Shown: positions 51,618 through 60,648 of the stretch, in pieces
Layout of the letters: each line of letters begins with the position of its first letter
Position numbering within the stretch: the first letter of the stretch is position 1
Assembly: GCF_028681615.1 (NCBI RefSeq)
Contig: NZ_JAQUHV010000003.1
Coordinates: forward strand, 124,001 to 188,000
DNA length: 64,000 nt
Direction of reading: 5' to 3'
Source: Sulfuricurvum sp.
Lineage (GTDB): Bacteria; Campylobacterota; Campylobacteria; Campylobacterales; Sulfurimonadaceae
Program-made: the position numbers and the translations under genes
The notes under the pieces: generated by a model
The model's input: only the letters and a program-made list of their open reading frames with translations
Told to the model about the DNA's origin: nothing
Databases searched by the model: none

Positions 51618-52560
51618 GAGTAACTTCCACAGGTTGTCCGGGATGGAGCAGAGGTGCATCTTCAAGGCTCGGATAGGCTTCGATCATGTAGATGAGTTTG
51701 TCTTTCGTTTCATTACTGTAGATAATAGGCGGCGTGTACTCTGCTTCTGTTGAAATATAGGTGACATGAGCCGGAATTTTATGTCCGTCACTGCGTGAAA
51801 CAATCAATAATTTTTGACCGATGGCCAGTTTTTCAGAGATATTTTGAGGGACAAAAAAACGAATTTTTCGGTTTTGCGGCGGAAGCAGTCGAACAATAAC
51901 CCCTCCTACAGGGATAAATTCCCCTTCCCGATACAGCGTGTCAAATACCATAGCATCGGTAGGAGCTTTAAGCGCTTTTTCACTTAAACGCCATTGCGTT
52001 TGGGCAATCAGTGCCTGAATTTGTTTTATTTTTGCTTTTTGGGATTCGATGCGGTCATGGCGATCCCCGATTGTGGCAACTTTTAGGCTATCCTGCAGCT
52101 CTTTTACCAGTGCCGCGCTGCGGAGGGCAGATGCTGTCGTATTGTCAAGTGCTTCTTTGGAGAGTGCGTTGGCTTTATAGAGCTCCTTGTTGCGTCGGAG
52201 CTGTTCTTGAAAATTATCGGCATCGGCTTTGGCTTGGGTGAGTCTGGCTTTGATAACGTCGAGCTCTTCGGGACGGGAACCTTTTTGCATGTCACTCAGA
52301 ACGGATTGCACAGAGGCTAATTCCGATTCGTTTTGATGCAGTTGATCGACTTCATTTTCGGAATCGAGTACGAATAGGGGAGCGGAAGCCTTTACAAAAT
52401 CCCCCCGTTTTACGAACACTTTATCCAGTCTGCCGCTTTGGGATGATGCGATATTGACGTATTCGCCTTCGACATACCCTTGATAGGATACAGGTTCATC
52501 TTTTTTGCATCCTGAAAGTATTAATACGGTGAAAAGAAAAGAGAGGATTATTTTTATCAT
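51604..52560 (-). CDS. HlyD-family membrane-fusion lipoprotein
   Basis: A 318-residue periplasmic adaptor for the ABC pump encoded downstream. The signal ends in a lipobox LSGCKKDE (Cys18), followed by the lipoyl half-motif GYVEGEYVNIASSQSGRLDKVFVKRGDFVKA (28-58), a long coiled-coil hairpin (about 75-190, with many Gln, Lys, Glu) and the barrel part ending LHPGQPVEVTLE. AAAAAGG precedes the ATG. An outer-membrane channel (TolC type) gene is not in the window. Confidence 0.92.
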   Translation of the reverse strand: MIKIILSFLFTVLILSGCKKDEPVSYQGYVEGEYVNIASSQSGRLDKVFVKRGDFVKASAPLFVLDSENEVDQLHQNESELASVQSVLSDMQKGSRPEELDVIKARLTQAKADADNFQEQLRRNKELYKANALSKEALDNTTASALRSAALVKELQDSLKVATIGDRHDRIESQKAKIKQIQALIAQTQWRLSEKALKAPTDAMVFDTLYREGEFIPVGGVIVRLLPPQNRKIRFFVPQNISEKLAIGQKLLIVSRSDGHKIPAHVTYISTEAEYTPPIIYSNETKDKLIYMIEAYPSLEDAPLLHPGQPVEVTLEHV

Positions 52561-52604
52561 GAATGACCTTTTTATGGTTAATGCGTATAGCGAAATGTGC
52601 TGTT

Positions 52605-52817
52605 TTAGATATCTATCATTCTGACCAGTACCAGGTACGGTTCGCTTTCCAAAATATTGAGGGTAACGCCGTAACGCTGGGAGATATGTTTGCGCTGCCC
52701 TTCCGTCAATTCCGATAAATGAATTTTATAATAATGATGACCGCTGTCAGAACTCACCTGCATGTGAAAGGAATGGATTTCTTCTTGGGAAGGGTCGTAA
52801 TGGATGTATTTTTGCAT
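52605..52817 (-). CDS. Small protein of unknown function (70 residues)
   Basis: ATG 52817 opens 70 codons beginning MQKYIHYDPSQEEIHSFHMQ and ending LVLVRMIDI. It is hydrophilic and mixed alpha/beta by eye. A longer frame to a GTG at 52937 adds a hydrophobic stretch, but has no ribosome site and would cover the promoter of the divergent gene. TATAAT lies six bases before ATG 52817, so the mRNA may be leaderless. No family recognised. It is upstream of the HlyD operon by about 45 bases. Confidence 0.5.
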   Translation of the reverse strand: MQKYIHYDPSQEEIHSFHMQVSSDSGHHYYKIHLSELTEGQRKHISQRYGVTLNILESEPYLVLVRMIDI

Positions 52818-52959
52818 AGGTTGATTATACCATGCTATGTTCAACTGTTTGTCGATATCGTTGGAAATTGAAAGAAGAGTGATCAAGACAAATAGAAAAA
52901 ATTGTAACGATTTCGTATTATAATAGTTCGGTAACACAAAAAGTCAGAAGGAGAAATAG

Positions 52960-53169
52960 ATGGATCCCGTACAAAAAGACTTGGAAAATCGAAAATCAGA
53001 GATCAAAAATGCAATGGAGATGATGTTTAAAGCAAATATGACCATTACCGATTGGGACGTACCTGAGGGGGATGATAAAGAAGCGGCAAAAATTCTTATT
53101 TCGATCATGCAAGAAGCTCTGGATGAAATTAAAGTTGATATTGAAGCAGGGAAATACGATTATTTTTAA
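52960..53169 (+). CDS. Small acidic helical protein of unknown function (69 residues)
   Basis: Begins MDPVQKDLENRKSEIKNAME and is almost all helix with acidic residues, ending GKYDYF. AGAAGGAGAAATAG before the ATG is a strong ribosome site. A TTATAAT element at 52918-52924 could be the -10. No family recognised. It is divergent from the 70-residue ORF. Confidence 0.68.
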   Translation: MDPVQKDLENRKSEIKNAMEMMFKANMTITDWDVPEGDDKEAAKILISIMQEALDEIKVDIEAGKYDYF

Positions 53170-53210
53170 GCGAGGTATTTTTTTAGAGGACGAGAAGGTA
53201 AAGAATGATC

Positions 53211-53381
53211 TTATTCTCCATAAATCAAGACGGTATCGAATAGCCCAATTGCATTCATCAACAGATAAATAAGGGTTCCTTCCGAGATACCGGCGAAAAG
53301 GCCGAGAAGAAGACCATTTCCGAGAAGCTCCAGCGAATGGGGAGTTGTCCACTCCTGCCAAAATGCAGATAATTCTTTCAT
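53211..53381 (-). CDS. Small membrane protein (56 residues)
   Basis: ATG 53381 after AGGAGATAAT opens 56 codons: MKELSAFWQEWTTPHSLELL, then a hydrophobic helix GNGLLLGLFAGISEGTLIYLL (about 21-41) and the end FDTVLIYGE. The excellent ribosome site and membrane profile support a real gene in what would otherwise be a 330-base gap. The remainder of that gap (53382-53498) is AT-rich with no gene seen. Function unknown. Confidence 0.65.
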   Translation of the reverse strand: MKELSAFWQEWTTPHSLELLGNGLLLGLFAGISEGTLIYLLMNAIGLFDTVLIYGE

Positions 53382-53498
53382 ATTATCTCCTCTAGAAATT
53401 GTTGATATACAATCAATCTAAAAAAACTAAATTCAATAATATTAGTGCTTATATACTAAAAGAATATTTAAAACTTTGTTTTTAAATTTTAATACTCC

Positions 53499-53978
53499 CT
53501 ATCTTCCTTCGATCGGATATTTTGCTGCCTTCCATGGCGCAAATCCGTCAAGCAGCCAATAAATGTTTTTATATCCTAGTTTTCGAACGGATAATGCGGC
53601 TTCATAAGAGTTTGCACAGGTTTCTCCATAGCAATAAAAGACAAGCTTTTCATCTTTGTCTTTGGGCAGCTGGATCACAATGTATTCAGCTTTTGATACA
53701 TCAAAATAGACGGGATAGGCCCCTTTGATATGCTCTTTCATATAGTGCCGTTTTTCACGGGCATCGTAAAAGTAGGCTTTTTGGTCATACAGCGCTTTTG
53801 CTGCTTTTTCGTCGACAACTTGAATCCCTTTTGCGATTGCTTCATCTATCTGGGGAGGGATGACGCAAACATTATAAGGCGTTTCAAAAATAGTCTCCTT
53901 TTCTCCGTCATAATCAACTGCGTAAAGGGGTGAAAGTAGCAAACCGGCTAAAAGTATAGAATGAAAATTCCGTAGCAT
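53499..53978 (-). CDS. Exported rhodanese-like protein
   Basis: A 159-residue protein with a signal peptide (1-20, SPLYA) and one rhodanese domain: AYFYDAREKRHYMKEHIKGAYPV (about 68-90), active loop VFYCYGETCANSYEAA (about 112-127) and YWLLDGFAPWKAAKYPIEG at the end. The loop has two Cys (CYGETC), the first at the usual persulfide site. In a sulfur oxidiser it may carry sulfane sulfur in the periplasm. AAGGAG precedes the ATG. Confidence 0.87.
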   Translation of the reverse strand: MLRNFHSILLAGLLLSPLYAVDYDGEKETIFETPYNVCVIPPQIDEAIAKGIQVVDEKAAKALYDQKAYFYDAREKRHYMKEHIKGAYPVYFDVSKAEYIVIQLPKDKDEKLVFYCYGETCANSYEAALSVRKLGYKNIYWLLDGFAPWKAAKYPIEGR

Positions 53979-54112
53979 TACTAACTCCTTACAATAAAAA
54001 GTGTTAAATAATAAGTCATATGATGTTATGTAGATATAAGATTTTTATATTAAAGCGGCGAGAGTAAGAATTTATTTAGAGTAGAAGAAGTTTACGAGAA
54101 ATACGATTTATG

Positions 54113-55111
54113 TCATGTGATCAAATGACGTATTTTATCGGTAGAAGCCAAAGCACCTTCGAGATAGCCCCCTTCGTGATAGGAAGTTTCGGTCCCGATA
54201 AACGTTAATTTGTCGTTTAAATAATCGCATTCCAGCCCGTAATTCGGATGTATACTTAATGGCAACGCATCGGTTTTGACCGACGTAAATTGTTCTTGGC
54301 GCCAATCGACGCAATGAAACCCGATAATCGGCGATGCAGTTTCACCGAACAGCCGTTGCAGCTGTTGGCGCACTTGCAATTCAATCGTACGCATATCGGT
54401 ATCGGAACGGATAAAACCGAATAACGCATAGCGATCATACGTACAGGCATCATGAATCTCTCCCATAGGGCCGCTGTGGCTGAAACAAAATCCGCTCAAC
54501 CCCATTTCACGCCAAAACGGTGTTTCAAACTCGATAACGCATTTGGCAGAGTGCCCCATCCATGTCGGTATTGAGGCAAAGTGGTTTTGCAGTTTAGTAG
54601 GCAGAGGTGGATCGAATCGTAGAGATTGGAGTGTAAGTCGTGGGGGTAAAGTGATGATCACATGGTCAAATCGATATTCGTCTTTATTTGTGGTGAGGAG
54701 GATTTGATCGTTATTATAAACGAGCATTTGGACTGTTTCACCAAGATTGATTTGCGTCGTCACAAGTCGGCATGCGAGTTGATCGATCAGTGCACCTAAC
54801 CCTTCGATAATTCTGCCGGATGGAGCATTGGGCGCTGGATTGAAACGTTGAATCTCTTGCGGCGTTTCATAGAGTGCTTCACCGCTTCTGTATTGCCGAA
54901 AAATGTTCAAACCGAGCGAACGGATGAGCTCTATTATGCGGTTTTGATGCGGCCAGATCCAACTTGGACCGAGATCGAATCCCTCAACACTATAGACTCT
55001 CCCTCCCAGACGATCACGTGCTTCGAAGAGGGTTACACTGCAGTTGTTTTCCAAGAGGGTTGCTGCGTACAGACCGCTTAAACCACCGCCGATAATTGCT
55101 ATTTTTTTCAT
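54113..55111 (-). CDS. FAD-dependent amine oxidase-family protein
   Basis: A 332-residue flavoprotein of the monoamine oxidase fold: KKIAIIGGGLSGLYAATLLE (3-22), FEARDRLGGRVYSVEGFDLGPSWIWP, and the C-terminal FAD motif FIGTETSYHEGGYLEGALASTDK. It is shorter than typical amine oxidases (about 450), and lacks a signal peptide. Substrate unknown; relatives act on amines, polyenes or protoporphyrinogen. Start at ATG 55111; a TTG two codons earlier is possible. Confidence 0.85.
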   Translation of the reverse strand: MKKIAIIGGGLSGLYAATLLENNCSVTLFEARDRLGGRVYSVEGFDLGPSWIWPHQNRIIELIRSLGLNIFRQYRSGEALYETPQEIQRFNPAPNAPSGRIIEGLGALIDQLACRLVTTQINLGETVQMLVYNNDQILLTTNKDEYRFDHVIITLPPRLTLQSLRFDPPLPTKLQNHFASIPTWMGHSAKCVIEFETPFWREMGLSGFCFSHSGPMGEIHDACTYDRYALFGFIRSDTDMRTIELQVRQQLQRLFGETASPIIGFHCVDWRQEQFTSVKTDALPLSIHPNYGLECDYLNDKLTFIGTETSYHEGGYLEGALASTDKIRHLIT

Positions 55112-55256
55112 CGCCAAATTGTATATTTGCTCTTTAGAGTGAGGTGTTAACGAAACAGATTAGGATGGATATTTAAGCTATAGACAGACTTCATAAAAGA
55201 GGCTCTCTAGTATAACATTTGCATATGGAAATAAGCCTGCATCCGGAGATGAAAAT

Positions 55257-55700
55257 ATGGAAACACTCAAAATAGTTTGCCCTCATTGCAATCATGTAAA
55301 CAGCATAGCCAATGAAGTTACCAAAGAAGATATTCCCTGCCAATCATGCGGGCTTTCTTTACTGGATACGACACCTATCGATTGTTCAAGCGAAGTATTT
55401 CAAACCCACATTACCGAAAATGAGATTCCGGTACTTGTCGATTTTTATTCTCCTGAGTGCGCACCGTGCATGAAAATGGCTCCGGATTATGAAAAAGCGG
55501 CATCGTCATTTGCACTCGAAGTACGGTTTATCAAAGTAAATACGGTCGAATTTCCCGAAATTGCACGCCAATACGGTGTCAATATGCTCCCGACAACGAT
55601 AGCGTTTAAAAACGGGAGAGAGATGAACCGTTTCAGCAGCGCATTGTCCAAAGATCATCTGAGTATGTGGGCGGAAAGCCTCATACAAATGGTTATTTAG
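55257..55700 (+). CDS. Thioredoxin 2-like protein with zinc site
   Basis: A 147-residue cytoplasmic thioredoxin with the N-terminal zinc module of TrxC: CPHC (9-12) and CQSC (28-31). The active site reads CAPC (SPECAPCMKMAP, about 70-81) where most thioredoxins have CGPC, and the cis-Pro loop is VNMLPTTIAFKNG. TrxC proteins act in oxidative stress. It may also donate to the APS reductase in this window. GGAG precedes the ATG; its end overlaps the convergent flavoprotein gene. Confidence 0.9.
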   Translation: METLKIVCPHCNHVNSIANEVTKEDIPCQSCGLSLLDTTPIDCSSEVFQTHITENEIPVLVDFYSPECAPCMKMAPDYEKAASSFALEVRFIKVNTVEFPEIARQYGVNMLPTTIAFKNGREMNRFSSALSKDHLSMWAESLIQMVI

Positions 55701-56952
55701 AGAGGGCTCCCAAATGTCCCGCCACATATCCGCTGGCGAATGACCATTGCAGGTTGTAGCCGCCGCACGGGCCGTCGAGGTCCATCACTTCGCCGCAAAA
55801 ATAAAGCCCGTGGATGATTTTACTCTCCATGCTTTCGGGACGGATCTCTTTGAGCGATACACCGCCGCGGGTGATCATCGCCATTTTAAACCCGTCATGA
55901 CCTGTCACGGTGAGCGGAGTCCATGCGAGGAACTTGATAAGCCGGTCTCGTACAATCCCTTCTAATTTATTAAACCCTTTGCCCGGATCGGCTTCGGCGA
56001 GAGTGCACAGCGCCCGGGATACCGATTCGGGAAGAAGCGTCATCATATGGGTTAATATAGACTGCTCAGGATTTCTATCGATCTCTTTTTTGATATGCGT
56101 CCGTATTTGCTCTTCATTCAACCCTTTGGTCATATTGATTAGGATGGGAACCTCGCCGTGTTTGGAAAGATATGGGTTGATTTCACGGGCAATATCGAGT
56201 ACGACAGGTCCTCGGATCCCGTGAGAGGTAAAGATGAGGTCCCCTTTGGCGCGGATATTTTTTGCTTTAGGCAGATCGATTTTGATTTCGACTTTGGCAA
56301 TCGTATCGGCGCGGCATGATTCTCCCCACACTTCCTTGGTTTTGAGCGGCATCATGGCAGGGTAGAGCTCTGTAATTTTATGACCTGCTGCGGAGGCGAG
56401 TTTGAATCCATCCCCCTCAGCTCCAAGCTGCGGATATCCCAATCCACCTGTTGCGATAATAACATGGGGTGCGTTGTAAGTTTGTGAGCTCGTACTTACG
56501 CCGCTGATACGTTCGCCGTTATGTTCCAGTTTTTCAGCACGCACTGACGTGATGAGGGTGATGCCCAATCGTTCCATCTCCTCTTCCAATGCGGTGATGA
56601 TACTGACTGAGCTGTGGGATATCGGAAAAACACGGTAACCATCCGGTGCATGGCTCTCAACTCCGATTTCGGCGAAAAAAGCGATCAAAGCACGATGATC
56701 CATAGCCTTAAGGGCAGGGGTCATAAATCGTCCGTCACGTCCGAACCGTGCCATAAAATCTTCATTGGAGAGGGTATTGGTGAGATTGCATCGTCCGCCG
56801 CCGGTGGCTTTGAGCTTTGCGGCGATTTTAGAGAGTTTTTCGAGCAGTAAAACACGATGCCCGCGCCGTGCGGCCGTAATAGCGGCCATAATACCGGCCG
56901 CTCCGGCACCGACGACGATTACATCATATATATACTCTGAGGTCTTTTGCAT
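55693..56952 (-). CDS. HI0933/YhiN-family flavoprotein
   Basis: A 419-residue FAD protein of the HI0933 (YhiN) family. VIVVGAGAAGIMAAITAARRGHRVLLLEK (10-38) is the dinucleotide fold; KLKATGGGRCNLTN (about 46-59), FTSHGIRGPVVLDIAR and the end YFCGEVMDLDGPCGGYNLQWSFASG are family hallmarks. The reaction is not known; it is often annotated as aminoacetone oxidase or oxidoreductase. It follows no clear ribosome site. Confidence 0.9.
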   Translation of the reverse strand: MQKTSEYIYDVIVVGAGAAGIMAAITAARRGHRVLLLEKLSKIAAKLKATGGGRCNLTNTLSNEDFMARFGRDGRFMTPALKAMDHRALIAFFAEIGVESHAPDGYRVFPISHSSVSIITALEEEMERLGITLITSVRAEKLEHNGERISGVSTSSQTYNAPHVIIATGGLGYPQLGAEGDGFKLASAAGHKITELYPAMMPLKTKEVWGESCRADTIAKVEIKIDLPKAKNIRAKGDLIFTSHGIRGPVVLDIAREINPYLSKHGEVPILINMTKGLNEEQIRTHIKKEIDRNPEQSILTHMMTLLPESVSRALCTLAEADPGKGFNKLEGIVRDRLIKFLAWTPLTVTGHDGFKMAMITRGGVSLKEIRPESMESKIIHGLYFCGEVMDLDGPCGGYNLQWSFASGYVAGHLGALSK

Positions 56953-56963
56953 AGCGGAGGAGG

Positions 56964-57242
56964 TTACCCTCTGCTCGTTACTTCTAAAAGATGGTAGCCG
57001 AATTGGGTTTTGATCGGGCCGTAGAGTACGCCGACATCTCCGTTAAATACTGCCGTATCGAACTCTTTTACCATTTGACCTGGGCTGAATCGTCCCAAAT
57101 CTCCCCCTTTGCGTCCTGATGGACAGAGTGAATTGTCTGCCGCCACTTCCGCGAAAGAAGCCCCGTTTTTAATTTCGGCTTTGAGAGCATTACACTCAGC
57201 TTCTGAATTTACTAAAATATGTCGTGCGGTTGCCCATGCCAT
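56964..57242 (-). CDS. Parvulin-type peptidyl-prolyl isomerase (PpiC-like)
   Basis: A 92-residue single-domain parvulin, close in size to E. coli PpiC: ATARHILVNSEAECNALKAEIKNGASFAEVAADNS, CPSGRKGGDLGRFSPGQMVKEFD and TQFGYHLLEV. No signal, so cytoplasmic. It speeds cis-trans change at prolyl bonds. I choose ATG 57242 because AAGGGATCATT precedes it. Confidence 0.93.
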   Translation of the reverse strand: MAWATARHILVNSEAECNALKAEIKNGASFAEVAADNSLCPSGRKGGDLGRFSPGQMVKEFDTAVFNGDVGVLYGPIKTQFGYHLLEVTSRG

Positions 57243-57292
57243 AATGATCCCTTTATGTCTTTTTGAAATTCTACTCAATTATTGCTTGGATA

Positions 57293-57934
57293 TTATGATG
57301 ATTCTTTCAGGATTTTGAGTTCTTTTCGAGCATAGCTTTTACCGAGCTTCAGAATATCCTTCTCAAAAACTTTTGTTTGTGCAGGTGTAAATTTGAGTTC
57401 GTTGGCATTGACTTTGGTATGGATTTTATCCATATTCTGACCGATCAGTGTCTGGATATCCGAATCTTGGATCATTGCGATGATACCGTCCAATCCCTCC
57501 TTCGGAAGCGGTAAGTTACAATAAAAGTCACCGATATCATTGACCCCCCAATAGATAAATCCTAGCAGTTGATAAAAATCGAGTGATGCCGATACCGAAG
57601 AAAACGTGATTCTTCGTACATGTTTTTCAACAGCTTGGGCGAGGATTAGACGGAGTATCTGTGTAGCGTACCCTTTGCGTTGTTCTATCAGAGGGGTAAA
57701 TAGATTGTAGAGGGTGATATATTCGCCGTATCGATCGATCTTTGAAAAAAGATAACATAGATGCTCATTCTTTTCATTGCACAGTACCGCACACCCCTGC
57801 GCATTCCAGCTGAAATGGCGATCCCACCATGCTAACGACTGATCGGCAAAACGTATGCTTTCATGGTCTGTCAGTGTTGAGATAGATGTGATGTAGGCAT
57901 CTCGTCCAAGAGATTCGAGATGATAAAGTGGCAT
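57293..57934 (-). CDS. GNAT-family N-acetyltransferase
   Basis: A 213-residue protein with a GNAT domain in the first 140 residues: LYNLFTPLIEQRKGYATQILRLILAQAVEKHVRRITFSSVSASLDFYQLLGF, where QRKGYA is the acetyl-CoA loop. A C-terminal helical, Lys-rich part (about 145-213) follows. Substrate unknown. ATG 57934 follows AAAGGATCCCT; a longer frame to 57973 is less likely. Confidence 0.82.
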   Translation of the reverse strand: MPLYHLESLGRDAYITSISTLTDHESIRFADQSLAWWDRHFSWNAQGCAVLCNEKNEHLCYLFSKIDRYGEYITLYNLFTPLIEQRKGYATQILRLILAQAVEKHVRRITFSSVSASLDFYQLLGFIYWGVNDIGDFYCNLPLPKEGLDGIIAMIQDSDIQTLIGQNMDKIHTKVNANELKFTPAQTKVFEKDILKLGKSYARKELKILKESS

Positions 57935-58071
57935 AGGGATCCTTTTTACCCTCCAAGGGATAAAAAGTTCCAAATATGAGGATCCGATTAAACGAAGAGG
58001 TTAAAACGATTATAGCGGGTATTATAGGTGCATCGTTCCATTTTGTGATGAAAAGATAGGCACATCATATT

Positions 58072-59016
58072 TTAATATTTTTTATTGGTGTTGACGAGTA
58101 GATCTTTTTCGTTCAGATCGTCCATCAGTGATTTAAGATTTTTGAGGCTTAAAAGCTTCAGCGTATCACTTTTCTCTTTTTTAAATTCGCTTGAAAATCC
58201 GTTTTTGGAGAAAATAACATACATATCCGGATGAAGTGCGGCTTTGGCACATTTTTCCTGGAGTTTGGAAAGTTCGCTTTTGTTGGCTTTGGCTTTGGAA
58301 TATTTGCATGATCCGGCTATAACCTTGCCTGATTTTGTTTGTCCCAGTATTTCGATTTCTGTGTTTTTATCCCAGTACGAGCCGATTTTAGCCATCCAGT
58401 CCTCTTTGAAACTTTGTTTCACCAAAGCAATTACGAGCCCTTCGTACACAGGATCAAAAAAAGATTGTTTGGTATTTTCCCAGTGCTCTTTCATTTCCGT
58501 AAAATCACCCTCTTTGATCCCTTTGTAATAGGGAGAGACGGCAAAGAACCAAAAGCGCAGGAACGGGGCGGTAAATACTAAGCGTGCAGAGACCTCTTCA
58601 TTTTGATCGGAAGGTTCTTCTTGGGACTCTTGCCGAATCAGCAGAGAGTTTTTTACTAAAAATGCTGCCGATTCTTCTCCCTCTTTTCGACCCAAATCAG
58701 CACGTCTAAATGCGGAATACTCCCTCCGGTCTCCGGATGCGAGGGCAGTGAGAAGCGCATGATAGGATCTATTGCTTTGGGTGATTTTGGTTAAATCGCC
58801 GTGGATATACCGGTAATTGGACAAAACCTTCTCTTCGATCAGTTCTTCCAGCGGTTTGGTCATATCGACATTCCATCCCATCCCTCCGAAAATGGCGAAA
58901 TACTCGATAGCGCGTTCGATATCCGTTGCGTTGTTTTGAAAACAAAAAGAGCGAAATTGTTGGAGAAGTGTCGGATTTTTGGACATAGGAGGGAAACCTT
59001 GGTTAATTTTCACCAT
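58072..59016 (-). CDS. Stand-alone DUF234 protein with PD-(D/E)xK nuclease-like site
   Basis: A 314-residue protein. DUF234 is normally the C-terminal part of archaeal-type ATPases (ATPase_2); here the ATPase is missing. The middle has APFLRFWFFAVSPYYKGIKEG, and TEIEILGQTKSGKVIAGSCKYSK (about 223-245) fits the E...E-x-K core of a PD-(D/E)xK nuclease, with Ser-Cys in place of the usual Glu-x before Lys. No signal or membrane segment. Function unknown. ATG 58986 is an alternative start. Confidence 0.72.
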   Translation of the reverse strand: MVKINQGFPPMSKNPTLLQQFRSFCFQNNATDIERAIEYFAIFGGMGWNVDMTKPLEELIEEKVLSNYRYIHGDLTKITQSNRSYHALLTALASGDRREYSAFRRADLGRKEGEESAAFLVKNSLLIRQESQEEPSDQNEEVSARLVFTAPFLRFWFFAVSPYYKGIKEGDFTEMKEHWENTKQSFFDPVYEGLVIALVKQSFKEDWMAKIGSYWDKNTEIEILGQTKSGKVIAGSCKYSKAKANKSELSKLQEKCAKAALHPDMYVIFSKNGFSSEFKKEKSDTLKLLSLKNLKSLMDDLNEKDLLVNTNKKY

Positions 59017-59058
59017 TATAACCTAATGCATGCCGGAGAATAGATGATTAGGAGTCTG

Positions 59059-60519
59059 CTATTTTTTTGCAGCGGGCGACGGAGGGAAAGGGAGTTTGAT
59101 GACAAACAGCGCCCCATCGTTAAAATTATGCGCTTCTATCGTACCGTTTAGTTTTATTTCGACAATCATTTTCGCAATGAATAGCCCCAACCCGGTCCCT
59201 TGAGATTGATGTTTCGTCGTAAAATATGCATCAAACACTTTGTCGATTATTTCCGGAGAAAATCCTCCCCCGTTATCGTAGATTTTAAGGAGATTACCTG
59301 TTTTTTCACGCGTGCATTCGATTGTTATTTGAGTGCTCAGGGCATCAATCGCATTGTTGATGATGATTAATAAGACCTGTTCGATTTCACTGATAGAGCC
59401 GTAGGCGGATGCTCTTTCATCAAGATTAAACGTAATGGATACATTTTTTTTATCTAATGTGCTTCCCAGCAATTGCATTGTGTCTGTGATAGCTTTTTTG
59501 AGGGTAAAGACCTCCATTTTTTTCTCATTTTGATCATCATCCAAAAAGTTTTTAAAGATATCAATAGTTTTTGACATGAATGCCACTTGATTATGCATAT
59601 CCTTGAACAGTTTCTCTTGATATTCCGGATCGACGGTTCCCATCATACTTTTAAGGGTTAAATCGGTAATGCATAGTTCTATAATATTGAGCGGTTGTTT
59701 CCACTGATGAGCAATATTATTGATCATGGTCCCCATTTCGATAAATCGTGATTGTTTCATCAAAATAGCATCTTTGATTCTATTGTTCTCTTTTTCGATC
59801 TCTTTTTTCTCCATAGCTTCGTCAATGTTGTGCTGCATATGGAGAAATCCGTTGACGATCTCGGATATAACGTCATCTTTATGTTTACTAAATGATTCAA
59901 AAACGAGTTTATCACCGGGCATATAGCCTTTGATTTCGGAAGCGATTTTTCGTAGAGGGGTAAGAAGCTCTTTTAATAGACGCATCTCGAGATAAAAATA
60001 CAAGGTAAGCAGCAGGACGAGAATGACCCCGACGGTGTAGTATTTCGTCGAAAGTTCTTTAAGCATATGGTGGGCATAGGCTATTTTAAGGGTTCCGAAT
60101 TTGTTCTGTGAATTAAACTCTTCCGGATTGTAAACGGCTTTTTCATAGTTTAAATTATAGGGGTCATCCGGGGTATATTCAGCCGATTTGACTTCGGATA
60201 TCAGATTGCCGTTATTGTCTTTAAAGGTTATGTTTTCTAAGTGGTAGTTGTTGAGCATCTTTTTTAAGAACTCATCCATATTGAGGTGCGCATTATCTTT
60301 GTTAATAAAATACCATATGCCCACTTTTGTGGAAAGTGTTTCAGAGATAATTTCAATATGTTTTTTTTCGGATTGTATAAAAGTGTCGTTAACCAGTTTA
60401 TAGATAAACATACCGCTCAGCGTAAAAATCAAGGAAAGCGCAATAACGACAAACAACAGCAGTTTGCGTTGCAATGAGATGGTGCTGAACGTCTTCAAAA
60501 AGCCTTTATGGGATGTCAA
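59059..60519 (-). CDS. Membrane-bound sensor histidine kinase (orphan)
   Basis: A 486-residue kinase: helix 1 (about 20-44), a periplasmic sensor of about 110 residues, helix 2 (about 160-182), a HAMP-like linker, then MGTMINNIAHQWKQPLNII (His about 272) and the ATPase part with N (IINNAIDAL), DNGGGFSP and GTGLGLFIAKMIV. The IAHQWKQPL box is frequent in Campylobacterota kinases. No response regulator is adjacent. Start is TTG at 60519 after AGGAAC. Confidence 0.9.
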   Translation of the reverse strand: MTSHKGFLKTFSTISLQRKLLLFVVIALSLIFTLSGMFIYKLVNDTFIQSEKKHIEIISETLSTKVGIWYFINKDNAHLNMDEFLKKMLNNYHLENITFKDNNGNLISEVKSAEYTPDDPYNLNYEKAVYNPEEFNSQNKFGTLKIAYAHHMLKELSTKYYTVGVILVLLLTLYFYLEMRLLKELLTPLRKIASEIKGYMPGDKLVFESFSKHKDDVISEIVNGFLHMQHNIDEAMEKKEIEKENNRIKDAILMKQSRFIEMGTMINNIAHQWKQPLNIIELCITDLTLKSMMGTVDPEYQEKLFKDMHNQVAFMSKTIDIFKNFLDDDQNEKKMEVFTLKKAITDTMQLLGSTLDKKNVSITFNLDERASAYGSISEIEQVLLIIINNAIDALSTQITIECTREKTGNLLKIYDNGGGFSPEIIDKVFDAYFTTKHQSQGTGLGLFIAKMIVEIKLNGTIEAHNFNDGALFVIKLPFPPSPAAKK

Positions 60520-60648
60520 AAAAAAGTTCCTGTCTTTCTAAATAGTTTACGATTTTTACTTTTAAATAGATTGCGTAAATATTGTAGTGAGAATTAGTTT
60601 AGATATGAATAAATTTTAATTTACGCTGTTAATCAACATGGTGTTTTT

